Positions 8,734 to 18,227 of a stretch of 27,778 nucleotides of DNA are shown piece by piece. The DNA is from DASQUK01 sp046723645 (GTDB lineage: Bacteria; Actinomycetota; Acidimicrobiia; Acidimicrobiales; VFJN01), in assembly GCA_046723645.1 (NCBI GenBank), contig JBKOUY010000086.1, positions 1-27,778 on the forward strand, in the 5' to 3' direction. Numbering within the stretch: position 1 is the stretch's first letter; every line of letters starts with the position of its first letter. Under the pieces are notes generated by a model. That model did not search any database and had not been told where the DNA came from. It saw nothing but the letters and a program-made list of their open reading frames with translations. The position numbers and the translations under genes are program-made.

Positions 8734-8776
8734 CCTGGCGCCGACGTGGTTGCTGGGCAATCAACCCGGCGCCAGG
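8734..8776 (+). terminator. Large stem-loop after the DUF1361 gene
   Basis: cctggcgcc (8734-8742) pairs perfectly with ggcgccagg (8768-8776). Inside, ggttg (8748-8752) pairs with caacc (8762-8766). It begins 17 bp after the DUF1361 stop and sits before comF, fitting a factor-independent terminator of the high-GC type without U-tract. Confidence 0.5.
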
Positions 8777-8839
8777 AACCGCGCAGAGTCCTCGACTGTC
8801 AGAGGCCCGATTGTCAGTGGCCGTGCGTACGGTGCCGGC

Positions 8840-9577
8840 GTGATCCTCGACGCCGTGCTACCCGTTCGCTGCCCGGGGTGCGGTGCCCTCGGCTGCTCGC
8901 CCTGCGCGCGCTGCGCCGCCCGCATGCGGCCGGCGGCGCCGGGCCCGGTCCCGGCCGCCCTCGACCTGTGCCGGTCGCTCCTCGCCTACGAGGGACGGGC
9001 GCGTGAGCTGGTCGCCCGCCTCAAGTACCGCAACGACCGCGCTGCATTGGCGTGGCTGGCCGGCGGGATGGCGGCGCTCGTGCAGCCGCCGGTCGACGCG
9101 GTGGTCACCTGGGCGCCCACGAGCACGCGGCGGCGCCGGCAGCGGGGCTTCGACCAGGCACAGCTGCTTGCCTCCGCCGTGGCCCGGCGTTGGGGTGTCC
9201 CGTGCCGTCGGCTGCTCGACCGGGCGGCGGGCGCGCCCCAGACGGGCCTGACCTCGGCCGCCCGGAGGCGGGGACCGTCGTTCGTGGCGGTTACGCCGGC
9301 GGGGTCGACGCCTGAGGCCGCGCCGGGGGGCCTGTCGCTGCCGGTGATCGTCGTCGACGACGTGGTGACCACCGGCTCCACGCTCACCGCCGCCGCATGG
9401 GCCCTGCGGGCCGCCGGCGCGCCGTGGGTCGGGGCGCTGACCGCCGCCCGGACACCCCGGATGGCGGCCGCGAGGGGTACGTCAAGCCCGTCCCTACGCC
9501 TATCCGTACCGGTCGCACCACCCGATGTGGAAACTTCGCTCAAGTTCGGCGGCCAACTGGCCGATGTCCAGCAGTGA
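8840..9577 (+). CDS. comF: ComF family phosphoribosyltransferase-like protein
   Basis: A 245-aa cytoplasmic protein. The N-terminus has a Cys cluster typical of ComF zinc ribbons: CPGC (11-14) and CSPC (19-22). The type I phosphoribosyltransferase domain carries the PRPP-binding signature VIVVDDVVTTGST (169-181) and RGFDQAQLLA (102-111). In naturally competent bacteria ComF supports uptake and handling of transforming DNA; in many actinobacteria the role is unproven. The start is the GTG at 8840, which places the Cys cluster at the usual position; an upstream in-frame TTG would add 30 unconserved residues. The C-terminus continues about 40 residues past the usual end (GALTAARTP) with no recognisable domain. 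Its TGA overlaps the next ATG (TGATG). Confidence 0.88.
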   Translation: MILDAVLPVRCPGCGALGCSPCARCAARMRPAAPGPVPAALDLCRSLLAYEGRARELVARLKYRNDRAALAWLAGGMAALVQPPVDAVVTWAPTSTRRRRQRGFDQAQLLASAVARRWGVPCRRLLDRAAGAPQTGLTSAARRRGPSFVAVTPAGSTPEAAPGGLSLPVIVVDDVVTTGSTLTAAAWALRAAGAPWVGALTAARTPRMAAARGTSSPSLRLSVPVAPPDVETSLKFGGQLADVQQ

Positions 9578-9900
9578 TGCAGGTGTCGCGTCGCGAGGCT
9601 GCCAGGGCGCTCATGATCCTGCGCCGCACCCAGCGGCGCACCTTGGCGCGCCGGCGCCGGCGCCTGAGGCCCCACCGGGGCGGCGCCGCTGGGACCGTCG
9701 ACCGATCGGTCAGCTGCCGCACGACGGTCGACCGCTGCACGATCGAGTCCCTCCACCGGCTCCTGCTCGACGATCGCAACTGGATCAGCATCGAGCGGGT
9801 CGAGGCGGCCCAGGCCCGCGTGCAGGCGGGTGAGGAGCCATCGGCCAACGTCGTGGCCGAGATGATGGTGCGCCGGGCCATCTGCGATCGCTTGAGCTGA
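9577..9900 (+). CDS. Small FlgM-like (anti-sigma-28) domain protein
   Basis: A 107-aa protein whose ATG shares one base with the comF stop (TGATG at 9575-9579), implying translational coupling; a GTG at 9574 is a possible alternative. Residues 15-38 are extremely Arg-rich. The C-terminal half, from about IESLHRLL on, contains ISIERVEAAQARVQAGEEPS followed by NVVAEMMVRRAI. This resembles the FlgM C-terminal pattern of a residue pair before RV, a short helix, Gly, then VA and a final helix, which in FlgM binds sigma-28. No flagellar gene is in the window. The resemblance is by eye and moderate, so it could be another small helical protein. A strongly basic N-terminus is unusual for FlgM. Confidence 0.6.
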   Translation: MQVSRREAARALMILRRTQRRTLARRRRRLRPHRGGAAGTVDRSVSCRTTVDRCTIESLHRLLLDDRNWISIERVEAAQARVQAGEEPSANVVAEMMVRRAICDRLS

Positions 9901-9940
9901 GCTCGAGCCAGCCACAACCAGCACGAACCAAGGAGGGGTC

Positions 9941-10378
9941 ATGCGGACCTACCTGGTTGTCGCCCATCGCACGCTGGTCGGTGAGCACCTGCTCGACCAC
10001 GTCCGGGCCACCTGCGGGGCGCCCGGACAGTGCCGCTTCTACCTGGTCGTGCCCGTCACACACCCACGCGACCATTCATGGACCGAGGGCGAGGTCGAGG
10101 GCGTGGCCCGGGCCCGCCTCGACGAGGGGCTCGAGGCGTTCCGCAAGCTGGGGGTGGAGGCCACAGGCGAGGTGGGTGACGCCAATCCCGTGTACGCGGT
10201 CTCGACGGCGCTCCGCAACCGGCCGTACGGCGACGACGAGTGGGACGGGATCATCGTCTCCACGCTGCCGGCGGGGGTCTCCCACTGGCTGGGCCTCGAC
10301 GTGGTCAGCCGCATCAAACGCGAATTCGACATCCCCGTCACGCACCTGGTCGCACCCAAGGTTCAGGCAAACGCCTGA
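9941..10378 (+). CDS. UspA-like hypothetical protein
   Basis: A 145-aa cytoplasmic protein preceded by a near-perfect ribosome binding site (AAGGAGGGG, 9930-9938). The alternating pattern suggests a Rossmann-like universal-stress-protein fold: strand YLVVAH (4-9), strand FYLVVPVT, a helix, GEVGDANPVYAV, then DGIIVSTLPAGVSHWLGLD and the final strand IPVTHLVAP. In USP proteins the late Gly/Ser segment lines the nucleotide pocket; here STLPAGVSHW replaces the usual GxxG-9x-G(S/T) motif, so ATP binding is doubtful. It lies between the FlgM-like gene and secA, where raiA/hpf sits in some bacteria, but it is not an HPF. The role is unknown. Confidence 0.75.
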   Translation: MRTYLVVAHRTLVGEHLLDHVRATCGAPGQCRFYLVVPVTHPRDHSWTEGEVEGVARARLDEGLEAFRKLGVEATGEVGDANPVYAVSTALRNRPYGDDEWDGIIVSTLPAGVSHWLGLDVVSRIKREFDIPVTHLVAPKVQANA

Positions 10379-10403
10379 CCGCGGGCCGGTCCTGGCCCAC
10401 CGG

Positions 10404-10409
10404 TAGACT
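10404..10409 (+). promoter_or_regulatory. Predicted -10 element for the secA leader transcript
   Basis: TAGACT fits the actinobacterial -10 consensus TAnnnT. No convincing -35 is seen at 17-18 bp. Transcription would begin near 10416, only a few bases before the ATG of the leader ORF at 10420, so that ORF would be leaderless or nearly so. Confidence 0.5.
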
Positions 10410-10419
10410 CGGGTCCCGA

Positions 10420-10505
10420 ATGAGCGAGCGCAGCGAGCGAATCATGAACACGGTGTCTTCGCCGCGTAGCGGTGACTCAGCCATTGGCGTGCCGGAGGCA
10501 CGGTA

Positions 10506-10506
<1 letters not shown>
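10420..10506 (+). CDS. Candidate 28-aa leader peptide (uORF) overlapping the secA start
   Basis: The frame opens at ATG 10420, just downstream of TAGACT, and ends at TAA 10504-10506, whose last base is the A of the secA ATG (TAATG). The peptide starts MSERSER and ends GVPEAR. Its 5' part is the repeat-like DNA gagcgagcg-ca-gcgagcg. Translation would pass through the hairpin at 10488-10502 that contains the secA ribosome binding site, so the uORF could control secA translation. The position recalls the SecM leader upstream of secA in gamma-proteobacteria, but there is no similarity to the SecM arrest sequence. It may instead be simple coupling, or non-coding. Confidence 0.4.
10488..10502 (+). 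promoter_or_regulatory. Hairpin occluding the secA ribosome binding site
   Basis: cgtgcc (10488-10493) and ggcacg (10497-10502) form a 6-bp stem with a 3-nt loop gga. The Shine-Dalgarno sequence GGAGG (10494-10498) lies in the loop and 3' arm, 7 bases before the secA ATG. Translation of the upstream leader ORF would open it. Confidence 0.5.
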
Positions 10507-13352
<2,846 letters not shown>

Positions 13353-13356
13353 CGCT

Positions 13357-13373
13357 CCACCCTGTCAGGGTGG
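13357..13373 (+). terminator. Hairpin after secA
   Basis: ccaccct (13357-13363), loop gtc, agggtgg (13367-13373) make a perfect 7-bp stem starting five bases after the secA stop. There is no U-tract, as is usual in high-GC actinobacteria. Confidence 0.5.
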
Positions 13374-13379
13374 TGGCGT

Positions 13380-13471
13380 CGTACGGTTAGAGGCCGAGCG
13401 GATAGGCCCGCATGTGGGCACCGAACCGTACGGGATTAGCAGCGTAAGCCCGGGCCTCACAGCTCGGCCTC
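13380..13471 (+). promoter_or_regulatory. Pseudoknot-capable structured element between secA and prfB
   Basis: Two long perfect complementarities interleave. cgtacggtt (13380-13388) pairs with aaccgtacg (13424-13432), and gaggccgagc (13390-13399) pairs with gctcggcctc (13462-13471). Because the second left arm lies inside the first hairpin and its partner outside, both together would form a pseudoknot. gaggcc can alternatively pair with ggcctc at 13453-13458, giving a switchable state. The element ends about 65 bases before the prfB start chosen here. It may be an RNA regulator of prfB, a small RNA or a protein-binding DNA site. I know no named family that fits. Confidence 0.45.
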
Positions 13472-13537
13472 CGGCAACACTGACAACGGCTCGCCGAGAT
13501 GACGGACCTGTCCGCGCATCGTCTAACGGGACTGCTG

Positions 13538-14650
13538 ATGAGAGATCTCACCGATGAGTTGAAGGGGTTGCGGGCCCGCCTCGACGAGGCGGCCGGGTAC
13601 CTCAAGGTCGACGAGCTCCGGGCTCGCCGACCGCAGCTCGAGGCCGAGGCGTCGCGGCCCGACCTCTGGGACGATCCCGACAAGGCCCGGCGGGTGACCT
13701 CGGAGCTGGCGGCCGTCAACGACGACCTCGTGGCGTTCGAAGCGCTGGGCGGCCGGCTCGGCGACGCCGAGACGCTCTACGAGCTGGCCCGCGACGAGGG
13801 TGACGATGCGGCGCTGGCGGAGGTAGAGCAGTCCCTCGCGGCCATCGATGCCGACCTGCGCCGCGTCGAGCTGCAGTCGATGTTCTCGGGCGAGCACGAC
13901 AAGCGGGATGCGCTGGTGACGATCCAGGCCGGCGAAGGCGGCGTCGATGCCCAGGACTGGGCCGAGATGCTCCTGCGGATGATCACCCGCTGGGCCGAGC
14001 GCCGGGGCTTCGACGTGGAGGTGGACGAGTTCACGCCGGGGTCCGAGGCGGGCATCTCGTCTGCCGAGCTGATCGTCAAGGGCCGATATGCGTACGGCTA
14101 CCTACAGGCCGAGCGCGGCGTGCACCGGCTGGTGCGGATCAGCCCGTTCAACGCCCAGGGCAAGCGCCAGACGGCGTTCGCCGCCGTGCAGGTGGTGCCG
14201 ATGCTCGACGAGGGGGACTCGTCGATCGAGATCGACGAGAAGGACATCAAGATGGACGTGTTCCGGGCCTCGGGCGCGGGCGGCCAGCACGTCAACAAGA
14301 CGTCGTCGGCGGTGCGGCTGACGCACGTCCCGACGGGCATCGTCGTGTCCTGCCAGGTCGAGCGCAGCCAGTTCCAGAACCGCGACCGCGCCATGGCCAT
14401 GCTGCGGGCGAAGCTGGCCGACCTCGAGCGGCAGCGCCGCGAGGCCGAGCTCGACGAGATCCGGGGTGATCAGCAGCGGGTGGGGTTCGGCAGCCAGATC
14501 CGCAGCTACGTGCTGCAGCCGTACCAGATGGTCAAGGACCTGCGGTCGGAGCACGAGACGGGAAACGTCGCCGCTGTGCTCGACGGCGACCTCGACCCGT
14601 TCATGGAGGCGTACCTGCAGTGGCGGCGCAGCGCGGGCGCGGCCGCCTAG
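13538..14650 (+). CDS. prfB: Peptide chain release factor 2
   Basis: RF2 recognises UGA and UAA stop codons on the ribosome and triggers peptide release. The product is 370 aa, the usual RF2 length. It carries the RF2 codon-reading tripeptide SPF (202-204, in RISPF) and the catalytic GGQ (248-250, in GAGGQHVNKTSSAVRLTH). I chose ATG 13538 because it gives the conserved N-terminal coiled region (MRDLTDELKGL) and follows CGGGA at six bases; an in-frame ATG at 13499 would add 13 residues. There is no in-frame UGA near codon 25, so this gene lacks the programmed +1 frameshift found in many bacteria, as expected for actinobacteria. Confidence 0.97.
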   Translation: MRDLTDELKGLRARLDEAAGYLKVDELRARRPQLEAEASRPDLWDDPDKARRVTSELAAVNDDLVAFEALGGRLGDAETLYELARDEGDDAALAEVEQSLAAIDADLRRVELQSMFSGEHDKRDALVTIQAGEGGVDAQDWAEMLLRMITRWAERRGFDVEVDEFTPGSEAGISSAELIVKGRYAYGYLQAERGVHRLVRISPFNAQGKRQTAFAAVQVVPMLDEGDSSIEIDEKDIKMDVFRASGAGGQHVNKTSSAVRLTHVPTGIVVSCQVERSQFQNRDRAMAMLRAKLADLERQRREAELDEIRGDQQRVGFGSQIRSYVLQPYQMVKDLRSEHETGNVAAVLDGDLDPFMEAYLQWRRSAGAAA

Positions 14651-14681
14651 CGGGCGCTCGCGGTATGCCTGCCCGCCGCAA

Positions 14682-14711
14682 TTGCCTGGGTGTACGTTAC
14701 GTCCGTAACCT
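14682..14711 (+). promoter_or_regulatory. Predicted ftsEX promoter with palindrome in the spacer
   Basis: TTGCCT (14682-14687) and TAACCT (14706-14711) are separated by 18 bp and resemble a sigma-70-type promoter. A palindrome gttacg-tc-cgtaac (14696-14709) fills the spacer and overlaps the -10, a classic repressor position. The predicted start is near 14718, about 57 bases before ftsE. Confidence 0.5.
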
Positions 14712-14774
14712 GATCGCAATCCCTGGGGTCGCCAATCGTCGATGGGGCGCAGTCGCGCGCTGCGGGCGAGGATC

Positions 14775-15452
14775 ATGATCACTTTCGAGAACGTCAGCAA
14801 GATCTACAAGGGTGGCGTCGAGGCGCTGCACAACGCTTCGGCCACCATCGAAAAGGGCGAGTTCGTCTTCCTCGTCGGCCCGTCGGGATCGGGCAAGTCG
14901 ACGATGCTGAGCCTGATCAACCGCGAGGTCACCGCCGACCGCGGCCGCATCTTCGTGGCGGGCAAGGACATCGCCCGGCTGTCGTCGTGGCGGGTGCCCT
15001 ACCTGCGCCGCAACATCGGCTGCGTCTTCCAGGACTACAAGCTCCTCGCCAACAAGACCGTCTACGAGAACGTGGCCTTCGCGCTCGAGGTCATCGGCCG
15101 GCCGCGACACGTCGTGAAGACCCAAGTGCCGGCGATCCTGGAGCTGGTCGGACTCGAGACCAAGGCCGCCAACTTCCCCCACCAGCTCTCTGGGGGGGAG
15201 CAGCAGCGGGTGTCGGTCGCCCGGGCGTTCGTCAACCGGCCGCTGATCCTCCTGGCCGACGAGCCCACCGGGAACCTCGACCCCGCCACCTCGGTGGGCA
15301 TCATGCGCCTGCTCGACCGCATCAACCGCACGGGCACGACCGTGGTCATGGCCACGCACGACCGTTCGATCGTCGACACCATGCAACGCCGCGTCATCGA
15401 GCTGGACGAGGGCATGCTCGTCCGCGACCAGCTCCGGGGTGTGTACCAGTGA
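14775..15452 (+). CDS. ftsE: Cell division ATP-binding protein FtsE
   Basis: FtsE is the cytoplasmic ATPase of the FtsEX complex, which activates peptidoglycan hydrolases at the division site. The 225-aa protein is a single ABC ATPase: Walker A GPSGSGKST, Q-loop with the FtsE-typical VFQDYKLL, signature LSGGEQQRVSVARA, Walker B ILLADEPTGNLDP and the switch His in ATHD. The start is ATG 14775 after GCGAGG, giving the family N-terminus MITFENVSKIY; an upstream in-frame ATG at 14742 would add 11 unconserved residues. The stop overlaps the ftsX start (GTGA). Confidence 0.97.
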   Translation: MITFENVSKIYKGGVEALHNASATIEKGEFVFLVGPSGSGKSTMLSLINREVTADRGRIFVAGKDIARLSSWRVPYLRRNIGCVFQDYKLLANKTVYENVAFALEVIGRPRHVVKTQVPAILELVGLETKAANFPHQLSGGEQQRVSVARAFVNRPLILLADEPTGNLDPATSVGIMRLLDRINRTGTTVVMATHDRSIVDTMQRRVIELDEGMLVRDQLRGVYQ

Positions 15453-16345
15453 AGTTCGACTACATCCTCCGCGAGACGGCGATCAACCTGCGCCGCAACA
15501 TCACGCTCACCATCGCCGCCATCGTGACGGTGGGGGTGTCGCTGGCGCTGTTCGGCTCGACGCTGCTGCTGCGCCAGGGCGTCGAGAACCAGTCGGCCCG
15601 CTGGCAGGACGGCGTCCAGGTGCTCGTGTTCCTGCAGCGCAACATCACCGACGAGCAACGCACCGCGCTGGAGGGCTCCATCTCGAAGAATCCCGAGGTC
15701 GACAGCTTCCGGTACGTCGACGTCGACGAGAGCAACCAGGAGGCGCGCCGGCTGTTCCGCGGGAACGCCGCGATGTTGCAGCGCCTCGAGGCCGACCCGG
15801 AGATGGTCCCGCCCTCCTACCGGATCGTCCCCAAGACCACCGAGACGGGCACCGTGGAGAGCCTGCGCCGCCAGTACGAGGGCCAACCCGGCGTCCAGGC
15901 GGCCACCGGCGAGACCGAGGGCGTGAAGACCGTCCGGGGCGTGTCGCACTTCGGGCAGCTGATGATGCTGGTCGCCGCAGTCATCCTGCTGGTCGCGGCG
16001 CTGATGCTGATCCTCAACGCCATCCGCATGGCGACCTTTGCCCGCCGGCGGGAGATCGAAGTGATGAAGCTGGTGGGCGCCACCAACTGGTTCATACGCG
16101 TCCCGTTCATGCTCGAGGGGATCATCCAGGGCCTCGTGGGCGGCCTGTTGGCGTTCGCCGCCGTGTGGGGCCTCGACCAGTGGATGCAGAGCGCCGCCCG
16201 CAACCCCGACTACGACGACATCCTCGGCGGCTTCGTGGCATCCACCGGGGAATTCATCTGGACGTCGGGCGTGGTGGTTGCGCTCGGGGTCGGGATCGGC
16301 GCCGCTGGATCGGGATGGGCGCTCAGCCGCTTCCTCAAGGTCTAG
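15449..16345 (+). CDS. ftsX: Cell division permease-like protein FtsX
   Basis: FtsX is the membrane partner of FtsE and couples ATP hydrolysis to cell-wall hydrolases outside the membrane. The GTG start at 15449 overlaps the ftsE TGA by 4 bases and gives MKFDYILRETAINLRRN, the usual N-terminus. The 298-aa protein has a first membrane helix around residues 20-42, a large extracytoplasmic domain (about 43-170), then three helices near 172-195, 220-245 and 268-290. The FARRREIEVMKLVGATNWFIR segment before helix 3 is the conserved cytoplasmic coupling loop. No peptidase gene or smpB follows, unlike in many actinobacteria. Confidence 0.96.
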   Translation: MKFDYILRETAINLRRNITLTIAAIVTVGVSLALFGSTLLLRQGVENQSARWQDGVQVLVFLQRNITDEQRTALEGSISKNPEVDSFRYVDVDESNQEARRLFRGNAAMLQRLEADPEMVPPSYRIVPKTTETGTVESLRRQYEGQPGVQAATGETEGVKTVRGVSHFGQLMMLVAAVILLVAALMLILNAIRMATFARRREIEVMKLVGATNWFIRVPFMLEGIIQGLVGGLLAFAAVWGLDQWMQSAARNPDYDDILGGFVASTGEFIWTSGVVVALGVGIGAAGSGWALSRFLKV

Positions 16346-16908
16346 AAGTCCGGCCGGTCACGCCCGATCGCTGGGACGACCTGGCGGTGCTGGCGGGGGA
16401 GCGGGGGTTCACCAGCGGCTGCTGGTGCATGTGGTGGCGGGTCACGTCCAGGGAGTTCGAGGAGCGCCACGGCGCCGGTCTGCGCCACGATCTGCACGAG
16501 CTCGTGGCCGCGGGACCGGAGCCGGGCCTGCTGGCGTACGTCGACGGCGAGCCCGTCGGCTGGGTGGCGGTCGCCCCCCGGGAGGAGTACCCGCGCCTCG
16601 ACCGCTCGCCCAAGCTGCGGCGCGTCGACGACCGGCCGGTGTGGTCGATCACCTGCTTCACGGTCGATCGCCGGCACCGCCGCCACGGCGTGACCCGGGC
16701 GCTGCTCGACGCCGCCGTCGACTTCGCGCGGGAGCGCGGCGCCGAGGTGGTCGAGGCCTACCCGATCGAGACCGGCGGCCAGAGGCGGTCGAGCGCCGAC
16801 CTGTACACCGGCACGCTCGCGATGTTCGAGCGCGCCGGGTTCGAGGAGGACGCCCGGCGCGCCGGGCGACCGATCGTGCGGCGCACGGTCGGCGTCAGCC
16901 GACGCTGA
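16315..16908 (+). CDS. GNAT family N-acetyltransferase
   Basis: A 197-aa cytoplasmic acetyltransferase of unknown substrate. The acetyl-CoA-binding motif A is visible as ITCFTVDRRHRRHGVTRALL (112-131), an R-x-x-G pyrophosphate loop, preceded by the strand WVAVAP. The N-terminal GCWCMWWR (35-42) and LYTGTLAMFERAGFEE (163-178) are typical of an uncharacterised actinobacterial GNAT group. The likely start, ATG 16315, lies inside ftsX (31-base overlap), giving MGAQPLPQ before the conserved region; no better start is available until a GTG within the domain. It is therefore probably co-transcribed with ftsEX. Its 3' end overlaps the convergent P450 gene by 14 bases. Confidence 0.85.
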   Translation: MGAQPLPQGLEVRPVTPDRWDDLAVLAGERGFTSGCWCMWWRVTSREFEERHGAGLRHDLHELVAAGPEPGLLAYVDGEPVGWVAVAPREEYPRLDRSPKLRRVDDRPVWSITCFTVDRRHRRHGVTRALLDAAVDFARERGAEVVEAYPIETGGQRRSSADLYTGTLAMFERAGFEEDARRAGRPIVRRTVGVSRR

Positions 16909-18124
16909 CCGGCAGGGCGTCGAGGCCCCGGAGGACCACCCTCCCGTTCCAGGCCGGCCGGTCGTCGGCCAGCTCCATGCCCGGGAAGCGCCGCGCCAGC
17001 GTGGGGATGGCCTCGGCGCCCTCGAGCCGGGCCAGCGCCGCCCCGAGGCAGTGGTGGATGCCGCTGCCGAACGACAGGTGGGTGCTCGCGCCCTCGCGCC
17101 CGAGATCCAGGTCGTCGGCCGTCGGGCCCCACTTGCCGGCGTCGTGGTTGGCGGAGCCCAGCAGCGTGAGGACCATCTCGCCCGGCTCAACCGTCTCGCC
17201 GCCGAGCTCGATCTCGGTCATCGCGATGCGGCGCGACAGCTGCACCGGGCTGTCGTAGCGCAGCAGCTCCTCGACGGCCGGGGCGTCGAGCGACGGATCT
17301 GCCACGAGCCGCTCGAGCTGGTCGCGATTGCGCAGCAGCGCCAGCGTGCCGTTGCCGATCAGGTTGACGGTGGTCTCGTGCCCGGCGAGGTAGAGCAGGA
17401 TGACCTGGATCTGCAGCTCCTCGGCGGTCATGCGGTCGCCGTCCTCGTCAGGTGCCGAGATCATCGCGCTGAGCAGGTCGTCGGCGGGATTGCGCCGCTT
17501 CCACTCGATGGCCTCGTCGACGTGGCGGACCATGTTGTCGGCGGCGCCGACCACGGCGCGGGCGGTGTCGTCGTCGAGGTAGGGCTCGAGCGACATCGTC
17601 ATGGTGTGCGACCAGCCGCGCAGCTCGTCGCGGTTGCCCTCCGGCATGCCCAGCAGCTCGCTGATCACCATGAAGGGCAGCGGGAACGCGTAGCGGGCGA
17701 TCAGGTCGACGGGCTCGGCCCCACCCGCGGCCTCCTCCAGGTCGTCGAGGAGGCCGGCGACGAGCTCGCGGACCCGGTCCCGGAGCTGCTCGACCCGGCG
17801 CACGGTGAAGGCGCTCGACACCAGCCGCCGCAGGCGGGTGTGGTCGGGCGGGTCGAGCCCGAGGATCGACCGTCGTTCGTCGCGACCGGCCATGCGCTGG
17901 GCGATGTCCTCGGGCGGCTGGTAGCGGAAGACGCTCGTGGCGTTGCGGTCGTCGACGCTGGTGCCGGGCAGGCGGAGCAGGTGGAAGCAGTCGTCGTAGT
18001 GCGAGACCAGGAGGGTCCCGAAGACGGTGCGCTCGGTGCGACCCTGGGCGCGGATGCTGGCGTACTGGTCGTAGGGGTTGTCGGCGAATCCGGGCTCGAA
18101 CGGGTTGAAGGTCGCGGTCGCCAC
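16895..18124 (-). CDS. Cytochrome P450 monooxygenase
   Basis: A 409-aa soluble class I bacterial P450, expected to hydroxylate a small hydrophobic substrate with electrons from ferredoxin. The I-helix shows AGHETT (247-252) with the oxygen-activating acid-Thr pair. The ExxR motif is E286-R289, and the heme-binding loop is FGSGIHHCLG (352-361) with the thiolate Cys359. DPPDHTRLRRLVSSAF (91-106) is the C-helix heme-propionate region. The chosen start is GTG 18124 (ATATFNPF after the initiator), matching the family N-terminus; a GTG at 18142 is possible. No redox partner is adjacent. It is divergent from an EamA transporter. Confidence 0.95.
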   Translation of the reverse strand: MATATFNPFEPGFADNPYDQYASIRAQGRTERTVFGTLLVSHYDDCFHLLRLPGTSVDDRNATSVFRYQPPEDIAQRMAGRDERRSILGLDPPDHTRLRRLVSSAFTVRRVEQLRDRVRELVAGLLDDLEEAAGGAEPVDLIARYAFPLPFMVISELLGMPEGNRDELRGWSHTMTMSLEPYLDDDTARAVVGAADNMVRHVDEAIEWKRRNPADDLLSAMISAPDEDGDRMTAEELQIQVILLYLAGHETTVNLIGNGTLALLRNRDQLERLVADPSLDAPAVEELLRYDSPVQLSRRIAMTEIELGGETVEPGEMVLTLLGSANHDAGKWGPTADDLDLGREGASTHLSFGSGIHHCLGAALARLEGAEAIPTLARRFPGMELADDRPAWNGRVVLRGLDALPVSVG

Positions 18125-18170
18125 GCCGCCAGGTTTTCGCACTTGCGCTGCAAAAGCAAGGGTCCTCACC

Positions 18171-18225
18171 CGAAACCTGCCGCGGGATCGGTGGCCCCGG
18201 ACACCAATCCCGCGGCAGGTTTTCG
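18171..18225. repeat. Long inverted repeat between the P450 and EamA genes
   Basis: aaacctgccgcgggat (18173-18188) is a perfect 16-bp inverted match to atcccgcggcaggttt (18207-18222). The inner part adds ggtg/cacc (18190-18193/18202-18205). The 10-mer caggttttcg occurs at 18130-18139, beside the P450 start, and again at 18216-18225, beside the EamA start. The right arm ends 5 bases before the EamA ATG and includes its only purine-rich ribosome-binding candidate. It may be a shared operator, a translational switch or a small dispersed palindrome. Confidence 0.75.
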
Positions 18226-18227
18226 GG

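Noticed and set aside
13412..13447. An 11-codon ORF (MWAPNRTGLAA) in the secA-prfB gap, as an attenuator peptide
   Set aside because: It has no ribosome binding site and no run of regulatory codons, and it overlaps the structured element.
13388..13471. Possible tRNA, because GAGGCCGAGCGGA resembles a Ser/Leu D-arm
   Set aside because: There is no T-loop (GTTCGA), no anticodon arm and no acceptor stem closing at the right distance.
13538..13640. Programmed +1 frameshift in prfB
   Set aside because: The frame is continuous from the start codon; there is no internal UGA after a Shine-Dalgarno-like site.
16346..18124. smpB or a cell-wall peptidase expected after ftsEX
   Set aside because: Neither is present; the next genes are a GNAT acetyltransferase and a convergent P450.
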